From Mycobacterium sp. 1274761.0 (GTDB taxonomy: Bacteria > Actinomycetota > Actinomycetes > Mycobacteriales > Mycobacteriaceae), in NCBI RefSeq assembly GCF_001668615.1, contig NZ_LZMC01000111.1, forward strand, positions 1 through 64,000: a stretch of 64,000 nt of DNA. The letters run 5' to 3'. Every line of letters starts with the position of its first letter. Within the stretch, counting starts at the first letter, position 1. Both the position numbers and the translations under genes were made by a program. Positions 17,257 through 25,175 of the stretch are shown one piece after another. The notes under the pieces were generated by a model. The model was not told the origin of the DNA. It searched no databases and worked only from the letters and a program-made list of their open reading frames with translations.

Positions 17257-17338
17257 GGGTTCCTCCTACACCGACTAAAGACCTGCTGACGTCGATTTAT
17301 GACGGTATGCTATGCGCAATTCCGCGGCAGGAGGGGAA
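17257..17338. promoter_or_regulatory. Divergent promoter region of the isoprenoid/cyclase block
   Basis: This 82-bp gap lies between the leftward GTG at 17256 and the rightward ATG at 17339. Both sides have strong Shine-Dalgarno sites (AGGAGGAA leftward; GCAGGAGGGGAA at about 17326-17337 rightward). The centre is relatively AT-rich (GTCGATTTATGACGGTATGC). The compact layout suggests coordinated control of both operons. Confidence 0.5.
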
Positions 17339-18808
17339 ATGACCTCAAGGGTCGAGTCGCAAATGTCTGCGCCGCTGTCGATGTTGAGTCTCTTCGGCTC
17401 ACTCGACCTGGCGGTCTCCCAAGCCATCGAGTCCGGCGACGCGGTTACGGCGACCATCATCGAGCAATATCTGCCCGGCGCGATCGAAAATCGCGGTTGG
17501 TCCGAACAACTCTACGACCTGTTTCTGCCAGGACAGCAACGTTCGACCGACGTAGGTTTCAACGTCAACGTGGCGCTACGGGATCTCGTGGAGTACGACA
17601 AGACCCATGCCGTCAGCGAGTTGACGATTCCCGATCTGGCCAACCTGGTCTATGTCATCGGCGCGCTCAAACACATTCCCGCCATCGCCGACGTTGAAGC
17701 CAACACCCCGGTCATGTCGGAAGCCCTCGCGCTCGCCGTGCCCCCGGAAGGCTTGAACGACGAGGAGCGCGTATCCCGCGCGTTGACCTTCCTCAACGGC
17801 GATCTGACCGAAAGCTTCACCGGGTGGCAATCGTGGGCCGGCTTCATAAAGAAAGCGGCCGACGACGGCTACGTCCTCGACCTGGTGTCGAAGGTGCCTC
17901 AATGTCGCACGTCGGTGGTCACCGTCAACGGACTGACATGCGTCGTCATCGACGCTGACATCGAGTCGGACACACTGACGTTCGACAACGTGATTGCCGT
18001 CGTCGATCCCCGTAACTGGCCGAAGGCCTATCCCGGCTTCTTCTGTGGAATGAAGAACTACACCGCCAGGACGCCGCCCGACGGTTGGTACAACATCGTC
18101 GAGACAGCCGGACTCTGCAAAGTCATCGGCGGATACAAGCTGGTCCAGCGCCTGAGATTCCTCAAGTCTGACCTACTCAGAGGAGACGCCCGCCTCGATT
18201 ACGACCTTGCCGAGAACCAAGAGGGCGACGGCTGCACCAAGAAGGTCCTTGTCGACCGCGGGTTTGTGAACGTGAGCTGCACCCGTTCCGACGGTGAGAC
18301 CAGCAAGCCCGGTGTTCGGATGCAGACCCGCAAGGTCGCCCACGTCACCGATATCAGCCCATACGCGCAGGCGTTCTTACTCTGCAAGATGGGCTACGGG
18401 TGGGCGGCGGTGCAGCTCTTCTTCGGGCCCGCGCGCAAACCCCCGCCGGGCTACGTCGGGTGGAAGGAGCCCCCCTGGATGCAGCAACCGAATACTCTGC
18501 CGCAGCCGCCGACGGGCGCCTCGGGCGCCACGGGAAAGACCCCCACTCAGGCCGGCGGCAACGCCCCGTCGACCGGTAAACCACAAGTCGCCACCAAGAC
18601 GGCGAAGGCGTTGGCCGATGTCGCCAACTACCTGACTTCGACCAATCTCGAGATCACCAAGAAGTGGTTGGCCGGCCAGCTCAGCTTTGGCGACCTGGCG
18701 AAATATGGCCAGGAGGTCGGCGGACGCCTAGCCAGCGAACCGTGGAAGTGGCTGGCTGACATCACCACCGATACCTCGTCCGGGGGCTCGGGTGGAGGCA
18801 CGCCGTGA
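17339..18808 (+). CDS. Unknown 489-aa protein, first gene of the cyclase/desaturase operon
   Basis: The start ATG 17339 was chosen for the excellent AGGAGGGG site 3-10 bases upstream; ATG 17312 would add nine residues. Residues about 1-150 are helical (MSMLSLFGSLDLAVSQAIES-like). A beta-rich middle with several cysteines follows (KVPQCRTSVVTVNGLTCVVI, DPRNWPKAYPGFFCGM, VNVSCTRSD); the W-P-x-x-Y-P-G-F-F segment is loosely reminiscent of SRPBCC/START lipid-binding folds. A Pro/Gly-rich linker (about 370-415, PPPGYVGWKEPPWMQQPN) leads to a C-terminal helical segment. No signal peptide. I do not recognise the family. The stop overlaps the next gene's GTG by four bases. Confidence 0.75.
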   Translation: MTSRVESQMSAPLSMLSLFGSLDLAVSQAIESGDAVTATIIEQYLPGAIENRGWSEQLYDLFLPGQQRSTDVGFNVNVALRDLVEYDKTHAVSELTIPDLANLVYVIGALKHIPAIADVEANTPVMSEALALAVPPEGLNDEERVSRALTFLNGDLTESFTGWQSWAGFIKKAADDGYVLDLVSKVPQCRTSVVTVNGLTCVVIDADIESDTLTFDNVIAVVDPRNWPKAYPGFFCGMKNYTARTPPDGWYNIVETAGLCKVIGGYKLVQRLRFLKSDLLRGDARLDYDLAENQEGDGCTKKVLVDRGFVNVSCTRSDGETSKPGVRMQTRKVAHVTDISPYAQAFLLCKMGYGWAAVQLFFGPARKPPPGYVGWKEPPWMQQPNTLPQPPTGASGATGKTPTQAGGNAPSTGKPQVATKTAKALADVANYLTSTNLEITKKWLAGQLSFGDLAKYGQEVGGRLASEPWKWLADITTDTSSGGSGGGTP

Positions 18809-19314
18809 CTCAGCCCCCTGCGCCGAACGAGACCTTCGAGAAGTTCTCCAAACAGCTGAAAGAGCACATCGACAAGGCCTTCCAGATGGGCGTCGACGCC
18901 GCCAAACGCGCCGACGACGACGATTTCGGGATCGATGCGCGCATCACCGTGGCGCACGACTTCGTCGACCTCGAAGTCAAGGGGCACGCCGAGCTTCTCA
19001 AGACGCTCATCGCCGGCCCGTGGTGCACTCCGGGCGGGACTCAGGATTCCCAGACAATCAAGATCCCGGCGGCGGCGTTCAACCGCGAAGTCGCAATCGG
19101 CTCGGATTTCCAACGGGTGGGCTGGCCGACCGTGGTCATCGAAGCCGCAAAGTTGACAGTGACGCCCGCGGTCCTGCCCGCGGGGGCGACGGACATCACC
19201 ATCACACTGCTCGACCTCAACTACATCGGCGCCAATTACCGCGGAAAGGTGAAACTGAAGAAGGCCGCGGCCGCCGATCCGCCCGAAGAAATCCTCGTGA
19301 CAGCGGGGCTGTGA
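18805..19314 (+). CDS. Unknown 169-aa protein, second gene of the cyclase/desaturase operon
   Basis: GTG start inside the stop of the preceding gene (GTGA). An N-terminal amphipathic helix (FEKFSKQLKEHIDKAFQMGV) is followed by an all-beta domain: IDARITVAHDFVDLEVKGHA, KIPAAAFNREVAIGSDFQ, LTVTPAVLPAGATDITITLL and LNYIGANYRGKVKLKK. The domain has the look of an Ig-like sandwich and is architecturally similar to the 227-aa protein encoded on the other side of the divergent promoter. Soluble, no signal peptide. Family not recognised. Its own stop overlaps the GTG of the nucleotide cyclase gene. Confidence 0.75.
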   Translation: MTQPPAPNETFEKFSKQLKEHIDKAFQMGVDAAKRADDDDFGIDARITVAHDFVDLEVKGHAELLKTLIAGPWCTPGGTQDSQTIKIPAAAFNREVAIGSDFQRVGWPTVVIEAAKLTVTPAVLPAGATDITITLLDLNYIGANYRGKVKLKKAAAADPPEEILVTAGL

Positions 19315-22300
19315 ACGACTCGCAACATCCGCCGGCAGTCGATGAGCTTCTCGATCGCGCGGTACAGGCGATCAACAGTGGGGACCGCGCCACCGCCGAT
19401 GCACTCGCCGAGCAGGTGCTGGCCGTCGATGACACCAATGCCGACGCCGAGGAGTTGCTTGCAGCACCTCAGGAGAGCGGCGAAATTCGCAGGCTGACAA
19501 TACTTTTCGCTGATCTCGTTGACTCCACCGCGCTATCCACCCGCATCGAGCCCGAGGTGTACCGCACCGTCGTCGGCAACTACAAGCAGCTCGTGCGCAC
19601 GATCGTCGACCGCTACGAGGGACACATCGGCTCGACGAAGGGCGACGGTCTGCTGGCGGTCTTCGGCCACCCGCGCGCCCACGAGAACGACGGACAACGC
19701 GCCGTGCTGGCCGGGCTCGACATCACCCGCGAAGTGTCTGTGCTCAGCGGCAAGGTGCGGCAGCGCTTCGGCTTCGACATCGACGTCCGGGTGGGCGTGC
19801 ACCGCGGCGTGGTCTACCTCGACACCGAGCAGGACGACGTATACGGCCTCGGGGCCAACCTCGCCGCCCGCATGTGCAGTCTCGCCGCGCCTGGCAGCGT
19901 CGCCGTCTCAGCCACGATCGCCCACATCGTGGGTGACTATTTCGAGCTCAACAGTCTGCCCGCCCGGCCCGTCAAGGGCGTCGAAGGCGAGATCGACCAC
20001 TATCGCGTCATCGCCGAACGCGACAGCGGAGAGATCTCGCGTGGACCGCTCATCGGGCGCGAGGAGGAGATCCGCTATCTCGAGGACGTCTGGGCGCAGG
20101 CAGAACGCGGCGCGCTGACGACTCCCGGCGTGGTGTTCCGGGGCGAGGCCGGTATCGGCAAGAGCCGGTTGGCCGGCGCGGCGATCGAGATGGCCGAACG
20201 CTCGCACGCGATCATCCTCGGCTTGTTCGGCTCGCCCTTCCACACCGACATCGGGTTGCGCCCGGTCCGAAGGATGATCGAGCGGCACTGCGGCATCGAC
20301 CGGGACACCGAGCCCGTCGATCGGCTCCGGCGCCTGGAGAACGAAGTGACGGTGCGCGGCATGGATCCCACCGAGACGGTGCCCTTGCTCGCACCGGTGC
20401 TCGGAATCTCTCAGCGGGTCGGGTATCAACCCGCAAAAGCGGAGGGGCCCAAGCTCTTCGGCCAGATCAACGCTGCCGTGCGGGCGTATCTGGCGGCCTG
20501 TTTCGGCGAGAGCCCGGGCCTGCTGCTCGTTGACGACATGCACTGGTTCGACGAGGACACCGTCGAACTCATCGCCTCGCTGCTCGACACGCGCCCGGGC
20601 AAGCTCCTGGTCGTCGTCACGGCCCGGGAATTGGACCCGGTCCCTCCTGGCGCCCGGGTCTTCGACCTCAGACCGCTCAGTGACGACCAGGCCGACCGGC
20701 TGATCGCGGCGCTGGGTCCCGAACTGCACTCCGACGCCCGCACCGCGGTGCGGGCGCGATGCGACGGCATCCCGCTCTACATCGAAGAGGTCGTCACGAA
20801 ACTCAAGGAGCAGCCGTCGGATGCGGCCGAAGGCGGCGGCGTGCCCGACACCATCTACGAGGCACTCTTCGCCCGTCTCCGATCCAGCGAGAACGCCGTG
20901 CGCATCGTCGAGGCGGCGGCCATCTGCGGTGGTCGCTTCGACCGCAATCTGCTGGTGACCGCCTCGGAGATCGACGAGGACAGCGTCGAGCAGGTGATCG
21001 CCGAACTCGTCAAGGGCCGCGTCTTCGTCGCGCTGGACGAGAAGAGTTTTCGCTTTCGCCACGAACTCCTGCGTGAGCTCGCCGCGGAGCTGCCCCCACC
21101 CAGCCTGCGACGGCGGCTGCACAGCCGAATCGCCGACGCGCTGGCGTCACCGCAGGCGCCCGGCAACCCCGACTGGCCGCTGATCGCCACGCATTACCAC
21201 GAGGCCGGGCGGTTCGACGACGCCGTCTGGGCCTACCAACGGGCCTCCGCGGACGCCCGCCGGCGCGGTGCCCTCGCCGAAGCGCGCAGCCACCTCAACC
21301 GGGCGATCGAACACGTCGAGCGCATCCCCGCCGGTCGATCCCGCGACAAGCGCGAAGTCGCCGTGCGGCTCGAGCGCGGCTTCCTTGCCTCGGCGGCGCA
21401 GGGGCACACCAGTCCCGAGGCGCTCGCCGAATTCGAACGGTGTCTCGAGCTGATCGACGGCGAGCCGGGCCCCGCGCTGTACGCGACGTTCAACGCCCTC
21501 TGGTTCCACTACTCCTCGCGTGGCGACCTGCGTCGCGGGCAGAAGCTCGTCGAATCCATGAAGCGACGTCCCCTCGGGGCCGCTGATGCGACCAGCGCCG
21601 TCAGCGAAGCAGCGCTTGGCGTACTGGCCGCATTCCGTGGCGAATTGGATGTCGCCCGTCGCACGTTCGAGGCGGCCGCCACCGCGCTCGAGACCACCGG
21701 CACACCGGAGGTACAAACCTGGTATTCACCCAACGACCCGATTGCAGGCATGTATTCGTTCCTGGCGCTGACCCGGTTCCTGCAAGGCGATCCCGGCGGC
21801 GCCGCGGCCGCGCTGACGATTCTCGAAAAGCGTTGCCAGACACTGGAATTCCCGCGCGGCCCCTCGAGTCTGTGCTACGGCCGTGCGCTTGAATCCTGGA
21901 TACACATCGAAGCCAACCAGTTGGACCGCGCGGCCGACATCGTCGACGAGCTCCGAACACGCAGCGAGCAGGACGGATTCGGCGAATGGGTGATGATCGC
22001 GACCAGCAACCAGGCCGTCATCGACAGCAAGCGGGCTCTGGCCGCCGGTGACCGCGACGCCTTGGCGGCCCAGATCCAGGCGCTGACGTCGGTGACCCGG
22101 TTGTGGCGTGCTCTCGAGTTGCGGACATGGCTGGCGTTCTACGACGCAGCGCTGGTGCGGGCCCTCATCGGGTCGGGCGATCTGGATGCCGCACATGCGC
22201 ACGTAAGGCTCTCGCTGCGGATGGCCGATGAAACCGACATCCATTTCTATGACGCCGAACTGATCCGGTTGCGTGCCCAGACCTCCGCTGACCCCGCCGA

Positions 22301-22496
22301 GCAGAAGGCGGATCTGCTCACCGCGATCGCCCTAGCCCGCCGTCAGGGTGCCCGGTTGTTCGAATTACGGTCAGCCACCGACTATTTCGAGCTCGCCGGC
22401 GAATCGGCGCGACAACAATTGGCCGAGGTGACCGACCGCTTGTCGGACTCCGCAGGCTGGCCGGAGCTGGCGCACGCACGAGCGCTGCTCGGGTGA
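19311..22496 (+). CDS. Class III adenylate cyclase with AAA ATPase and TPR domains
   Basis: 1061 aa from GTG 19311, which overlaps the previous stop (GTGA). The frame is open further upstream, but only as a shadow of the preceding gene. Residues 60-235 form a class III cyclase catalytic domain. The metal Asp are D68 (FADLVDSTALS) and D112 (STKGDGLLAVFG), with adenine-selecting Lys K110. The transition-state Asn and Arg lie in GLGANLAARM (N183, R187). All key residues are therefore present. A STAND/AAA-type ATPase follows, with Walker A GEAGIGKS (278-285) and Walker B LLLVDDMHW. The last 450 residues are TPR-like helical repeats. Family members act as cAMP-producing regulators with unknown inputs. 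The stop overlaps the next gene's GTG. Confidence 0.88.
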   Translation: MNDSQHPPAVDELLDRAVQAINSGDRATADALAEQVLAVDDTNADAEELLAAPQESGEIRRLTILFADLVDSTALSTRIEPEVYRTVVGNYKQLVRTIVDRYEGHIGSTKGDGLLAVFGHPRAHENDGQRAVLAGLDITREVSVLSGKVRQRFGFDIDVRVGVHRGVVYLDTEQDDVYGLGANLAARMCSLAAPGSVAVSATIAHIVGDYFELNSLPARPVKGVEGEIDHYRVIAERDSGEISRGPLIGREEEIRYLEDVWAQAERGALTTPGVVFRGEAGIGKSRLAGAAIEMAERSHAIILGLFGSPFHTDIGLRPVRRMIERHCGIDRDTEPVDRLRRLENEVTVRGMDPTETVPLLAPVLGISQRVGYQPAKAEGPKLFGQINAAVRAYLAACFGESPGLLLVDDMHWFDEDTVELIASLLDTRPGKLLVVVTARELDPVPPGARVFDLRPLSDDQADRLIAALGPELHSDARTAVRARCDGIPLYIEEVVTKLKEQPSDAAEGGGVPDTIYEALFARLRSSENAVRIVEAAAICGGRFDRNLLVTASEIDEDSVEQVIAELVKGRVFVALDEKSFRFRHELLRELAAELPPPSLRRRLHSRIADALASPQAPGNPDWPLIATHYHEAGRFDDAVWAYQRASADARRRGALAEARSHLNRAIEHVERIPAGRSRDKREVAVRLERGFLASAAQGHTSPEALAEFERCLELIDGEPGPALYATFNALWFHYSSRGDLRRGQKLVESMKRRPLGAADATSAVSEAALGVLAAFRGELDVARRTFEAAATALETTGTPEVQTWYSPNDPIAGMYSFLALTRFLQGDPGGAAAALTILEKRCQTLEFPRGPSSLCYGRALESWIHIEANQLDRAADIVDELRTRSEQDGFGEWVMIATSNQAVIDSKRALAAGDRDALAAQIQALTSVTRLWRALELRTWLAFYDAALVRALIGSGDLDAAHAHVRLSLRMADETDIHFYDAELIRLRAQTSADPAEQKADLLTAIALARRQGARLFELRSATDYFELAGESARQQLAEVTDRLSDSAGWPELAHARALLG

Positions 22497-24544
22497 GCCG
22501 TTCCAAATCCCGCATCGCCATTTTGGGTGGCGGCGTGGCGGGCCTCGCCGCTGCGTGGCGGCTCAGCGAACCCGGCTGGCAAGACCGCTTCGAGTCGATC
22601 ACCGTCTACCAACGCGGTTTCCGGCTCGGCGGCAAGGGGGCGTCCAGCCGTGGTGAGCATGGCCGTATCGAAGAGCACGGTCTGCATGTCTGGCTGGGGT
22701 CCTACGAGAACGCGTTCGCGCTGCTGCGCGATTGTTATGCCCAACTCGACCGGACGACAACCGATCCCGAGTCGCCGATCCGCACCTGGGATCAGGCGCT
22801 GGTCCCGGCCGACAATCTGGGATTGGCGGATCGGTGGGGCAGCGACTGGCTGGTGTGGCCGGGGCGGCTCTCGCGCACAGACGGGCTGCCCGGTGATCCG
22901 GACGCCTCCGGCCGGGAGCTGACAGTCGTCGACTTCCTCCGCCGCGCCATGCAGCTGCTGCTGGACTTCGCCGAATCGGTGGACTCCGCAACCGAACTCG
23001 GTCTGGTCCTCACAACCTCGCCCGACCCACCGCGCGCCTCGATAGAAGCGGTACAGACCGCGACGCTCGCGGCCGCCGCAGCACTGGCCACCCAGGCGCC
23101 GGCCGACGACGTCGTCGCGCTCGTCGACCAGGTCCTCGACGTCGTCAACGACGTGCTCGACGGCGAACAGGCCCCCGATCAGCGACGCTCGTGGTTGTTG
23201 TTGTCGATGGTCACCGCAACTGCGCGGGGGCTGATCGCCGACGGACTGGTGTCCGATCCGCGGGGCTTCCGCGCGCTCAACGACGAAGACTTCTGCGACT
23301 GGATCAGCCGCCACCGCGCCCATCCCGATGTCGCGCAGTTCCCGTTGGTGCGCGCGATGTACGACATGGTGTTCGGATATACCGACGGGGACCCGGGTCG
23401 CCCGGCCTTCGGCGCCGGGGTGGCAATCTTTCTGACCGGAGTGATCCTGTTCGGCTACAAGGGCGCGTTCTTCTGGAAGATGACCGCGGGGATGGGCGAT
23501 GTCGTCATCGCTCCCCTGTATCAGGCGCTGCGACACCGCGGAGTCGCCTTCGAGTTCTTCCACCGCGTCGACGAGCTCCATCTGGACGCCGATCGACGGG
23601 CCGTCGAAGCGATCACCATGGGCAGGCAGGTCCGGCTCGCCGACAGTATCGAGTCCTACGAACCGTTGACCCGCGTGCGTGGTCTGCCGGTGTTTCCTGA
23701 CCGCCCGCTGGACGAGCAGATCGAATCCGGTGTAACCGATTCGCTCGAAACTTATTTCGGCCCCCGCCACGACGTCGAAACGCGGGTGCTGCGCCGCGGT
23801 GTCGACTTCGATCACGTCGTGTTGGCGGTGTCTTTGGGCATGATCCCGTTCGTCGCCAAGGAGCTGATCGAGGACCGGCCGGACTGGCGGGAGATGACAG
23901 CCCACGTCCGCACCGTGGCTACGCAGTCGTTCCAGATCTGGTGGCGGCCAGACGATCACGCGCTCGGCTGGCACCACCCCGGCGTCACGACGAGTGCCTA
24001 CGTCCCGCCGTTCGACACCTGGGCGTCGATGCCTCAGACGCTGTGGGCCGAAGACTGGCCTGACAATGATCGACCTGCCGCAGTCGGATACTTCTGTGGC
24101 AGCCTGGAAACCACATGGCCGACAACGATGGATGCCGCCCACTACATCAGCGACTGCCACAACCGGGTACGTGCGGACGTGCTTCGGTTCCTCGACGACC
24201 ACATCGGCTTGTATCTGCCGCACGCGGTGACCGAGGACGGATTCGCCTGGCACCTGGTCAGTGGGGTGAACGGTGCACGCAGTGCCGCCGCGCTGGCCAC
24301 TCAGCACGTGAGCGTGAACATCGATCCCTCCGACCGGTATGTGCAGTCGGTGCCCGGATCTGACTGCTACCGCCTGCGCTGCGACGAAAGCGGTTACGAC
24401 AACGTGGTTCTCGCCGGTGACTGGACCGACTGCGGCATGAATGCCGGCTGCATCGAGGCGGCGGTGATGTCCGGACTGCAAGCAGCGAACGCGCTGCTGG
24501 GCCGCAGCAGGTTCCACCGCATCCGCGGCTACTACCTGCCGTGA
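22493..24544 (+). CDS. FAD-dependent amine oxidase / phytoene-desaturase-like protein
   Basis: 683 aa, GTG start overlapping the cyclase stop (GTGA). The N-terminal dinucleotide-binding motif is IAILGGGVAGLAAAWRLSEP. It is followed by RLGGKGASSR and HGLHVWLGSYENAFALLRD, the HG(L/I)HVW(F/L)G signature of COG3349 desaturase/hydroxysqualene dehydroxylase-like proteins. The C-terminal FAD-closing segment is NVVLAGDWTDCGMNAGCIEA. A 130-residue helical insertion (about 140-260) makes it longer than plain desaturases. The likely substrate is a polyprenyl or other hydrophobic compound (inference, supported by the nearby prenyl synthase). It ends exactly where the converging CGNR gene ends, with no base between. 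Confidence 0.85.
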   Translation: MSRSKSRIAILGGGVAGLAAAWRLSEPGWQDRFESITVYQRGFRLGGKGASSRGEHGRIEEHGLHVWLGSYENAFALLRDCYAQLDRTTTDPESPIRTWDQALVPADNLGLADRWGSDWLVWPGRLSRTDGLPGDPDASGRELTVVDFLRRAMQLLLDFAESVDSATELGLVLTTSPDPPRASIEAVQTATLAAAAALATQAPADDVVALVDQVLDVVNDVLDGEQAPDQRRSWLLLSMVTATARGLIADGLVSDPRGFRALNDEDFCDWISRHRAHPDVAQFPLVRAMYDMVFGYTDGDPGRPAFGAGVAIFLTGVILFGYKGAFFWKMTAGMGDVVIAPLYQALRHRGVAFEFFHRVDELHLDADRRAVEAITMGRQVRLADSIESYEPLTRVRGLPVFPDRPLDEQIESGVTDSLETYFGPRHDVETRVLRRGVDFDHVVLAVSLGMIPFVAKELIEDRPDWREMTAHVRTVATQSFQIWWRPDDHALGWHHPGVTTSAYVPPFDTWASMPQTLWAEDWPDNDRPAAVGYFCGSLETTWPTTMDAAHYISDCHNRVRADVLRFLDDHIGLYLPHAVTEDGFAWHLVSGVNGARSAAALATQHVSVNIDPSDRYVQSVPGSDCYRLRCDESGYDNVVLAGDWTDCGMNAGCIEAAVMSGLQAANALLGRSRFHRIRGYYLP

Positions 24545-25108
24545 TCAGTCTTCCTGTGCGCGCCGTTCGCGGTAGGCCGCAACATGCTGTCGGTTGCCGC
24601 AGTTGCCGGTGTCGCAGAACTTCCCGGATCGGTTGCGGGACAGATCAATAAGCACCGCCGCACAGTCGGGCGCGGCGCAGGTCTTGAGCCGTCGCAGCTC
24701 GCCGCCACGGATCAGGTCGGCCAGCGCCATCGCCATCTCGGCGCCCATGCGTTGCCACAGCGGGTCGTCGACCGACGCCAGATGAAGGTGCCATTCGGGC
24801 ATTTCGGGGTGTCTGGTCAGCCACGGCTGCGCCTTGGTGTCGCTCAGCAGAGCATTCACCTGCGCGACAGCGGCCTCCTCGTCTGCGGCGGCCGCCCAGA
24901 TGTCGGCCAGGCGCTCACGCAGCCGGTGAACGGCTGATAGCTCGGCGCTGTCGTGGTCGCGCCGGCCGGTCCAGCCGAAGCTGTCCAGGTAACCGTCGAG
25001 CGCTGGGAGGTCGCCCAGCTGCTCGCCGTCGACCCGATCCGAGTTGATCAACACACACGCCGCCCGCAAGGTGAGCTCGGTGTCATAAGTAAAAAGCATT
25101 TGACTCAT
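24545..25108 (-). CDS. CGNR zinc-finger (ABATE domain) regulator
   Basis: 187 aa from ATG 25108, chosen for GGGGAGG just upstream; ten extra in-frame codons exist before it. The N-terminal ABATE-type helical domain (ELTLRAACVLINSDR) is followed by a C-terminal CGNR zinc finger: CAAPDCAAVLIDLSRNRSGK then FCDTGNCGNRQHVAAYRER. The four zinc-ligand cysteines and the signature CGNR are present. Proteins of this family are presumed DNA-binding regulators. It is divergent from an EamA transporter gene, and an imperfect inverted repeat spans its start codon, so autoregulation and control of the transporter are plausible. Confidence 0.88.
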   Translation of the reverse strand: MSQMLFTYDTELTLRAACVLINSDRVDGEQLGDLPALDGYLDSFGWTGRRDHDSAELSAVHRLRERLADIWAAAADEEAAVAQVNALLSDTKAQPWLTRHPEMPEWHLHLASVDDPLWQRMGAEMAMALADLIRGGELRRLKTCAAPDCAAVLIDLSRNRSGKFCDTGNCGNRQHVAAYRERRAQED

Positions 25109-25140
25109 GACCTCCCCTCCGGCTAGCGTCATGACCAAAT
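25098..25140. promoter_or_regulatory. Imperfect inverted repeat between the CGNR regulator and EamA transporter
   Basis: The left arm ATTTGACTCATGAC (25098-25111) pairs with the right arm GTCATGACCAAAT (25128-25140), allowing one gap and one mismatch. It overlaps the CGNR start codon and lies 36-78 bp upstream of the transporter ATG. Candidate operator; the regulator is inferred to be the CGNR protein. Confidence 0.5.
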
Positions 25141-25175
25141 CCGATTTTACTCATTACAAGCCTGGAGAGGCCCCG

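Noticed and set aside
17339..18808. Encapsulin shell protein next to a prenyl synthase cargo
   Set aside because: There is no HK97-type E-loop or P-domain signature or cyclic-nucleotide insertion domain. The cysteine-rich beta region and Pro-rich linker do not fit.
18792..19310. Open frame extending the cyclase upstream by 173 codons
   Set aside because: It overlaps the 169-aa gene in another frame, reads as Arg-rich shadow sequence, and GTG 19311 sits in a GTGA overlap with the preceding stop.
22382..24517. Leftward 711-codon open frame opposite the FAD enzyme
   Set aside because: Antisense shadow. The rightward frame has clear FAD-binding and desaturase motifs and operon coupling.
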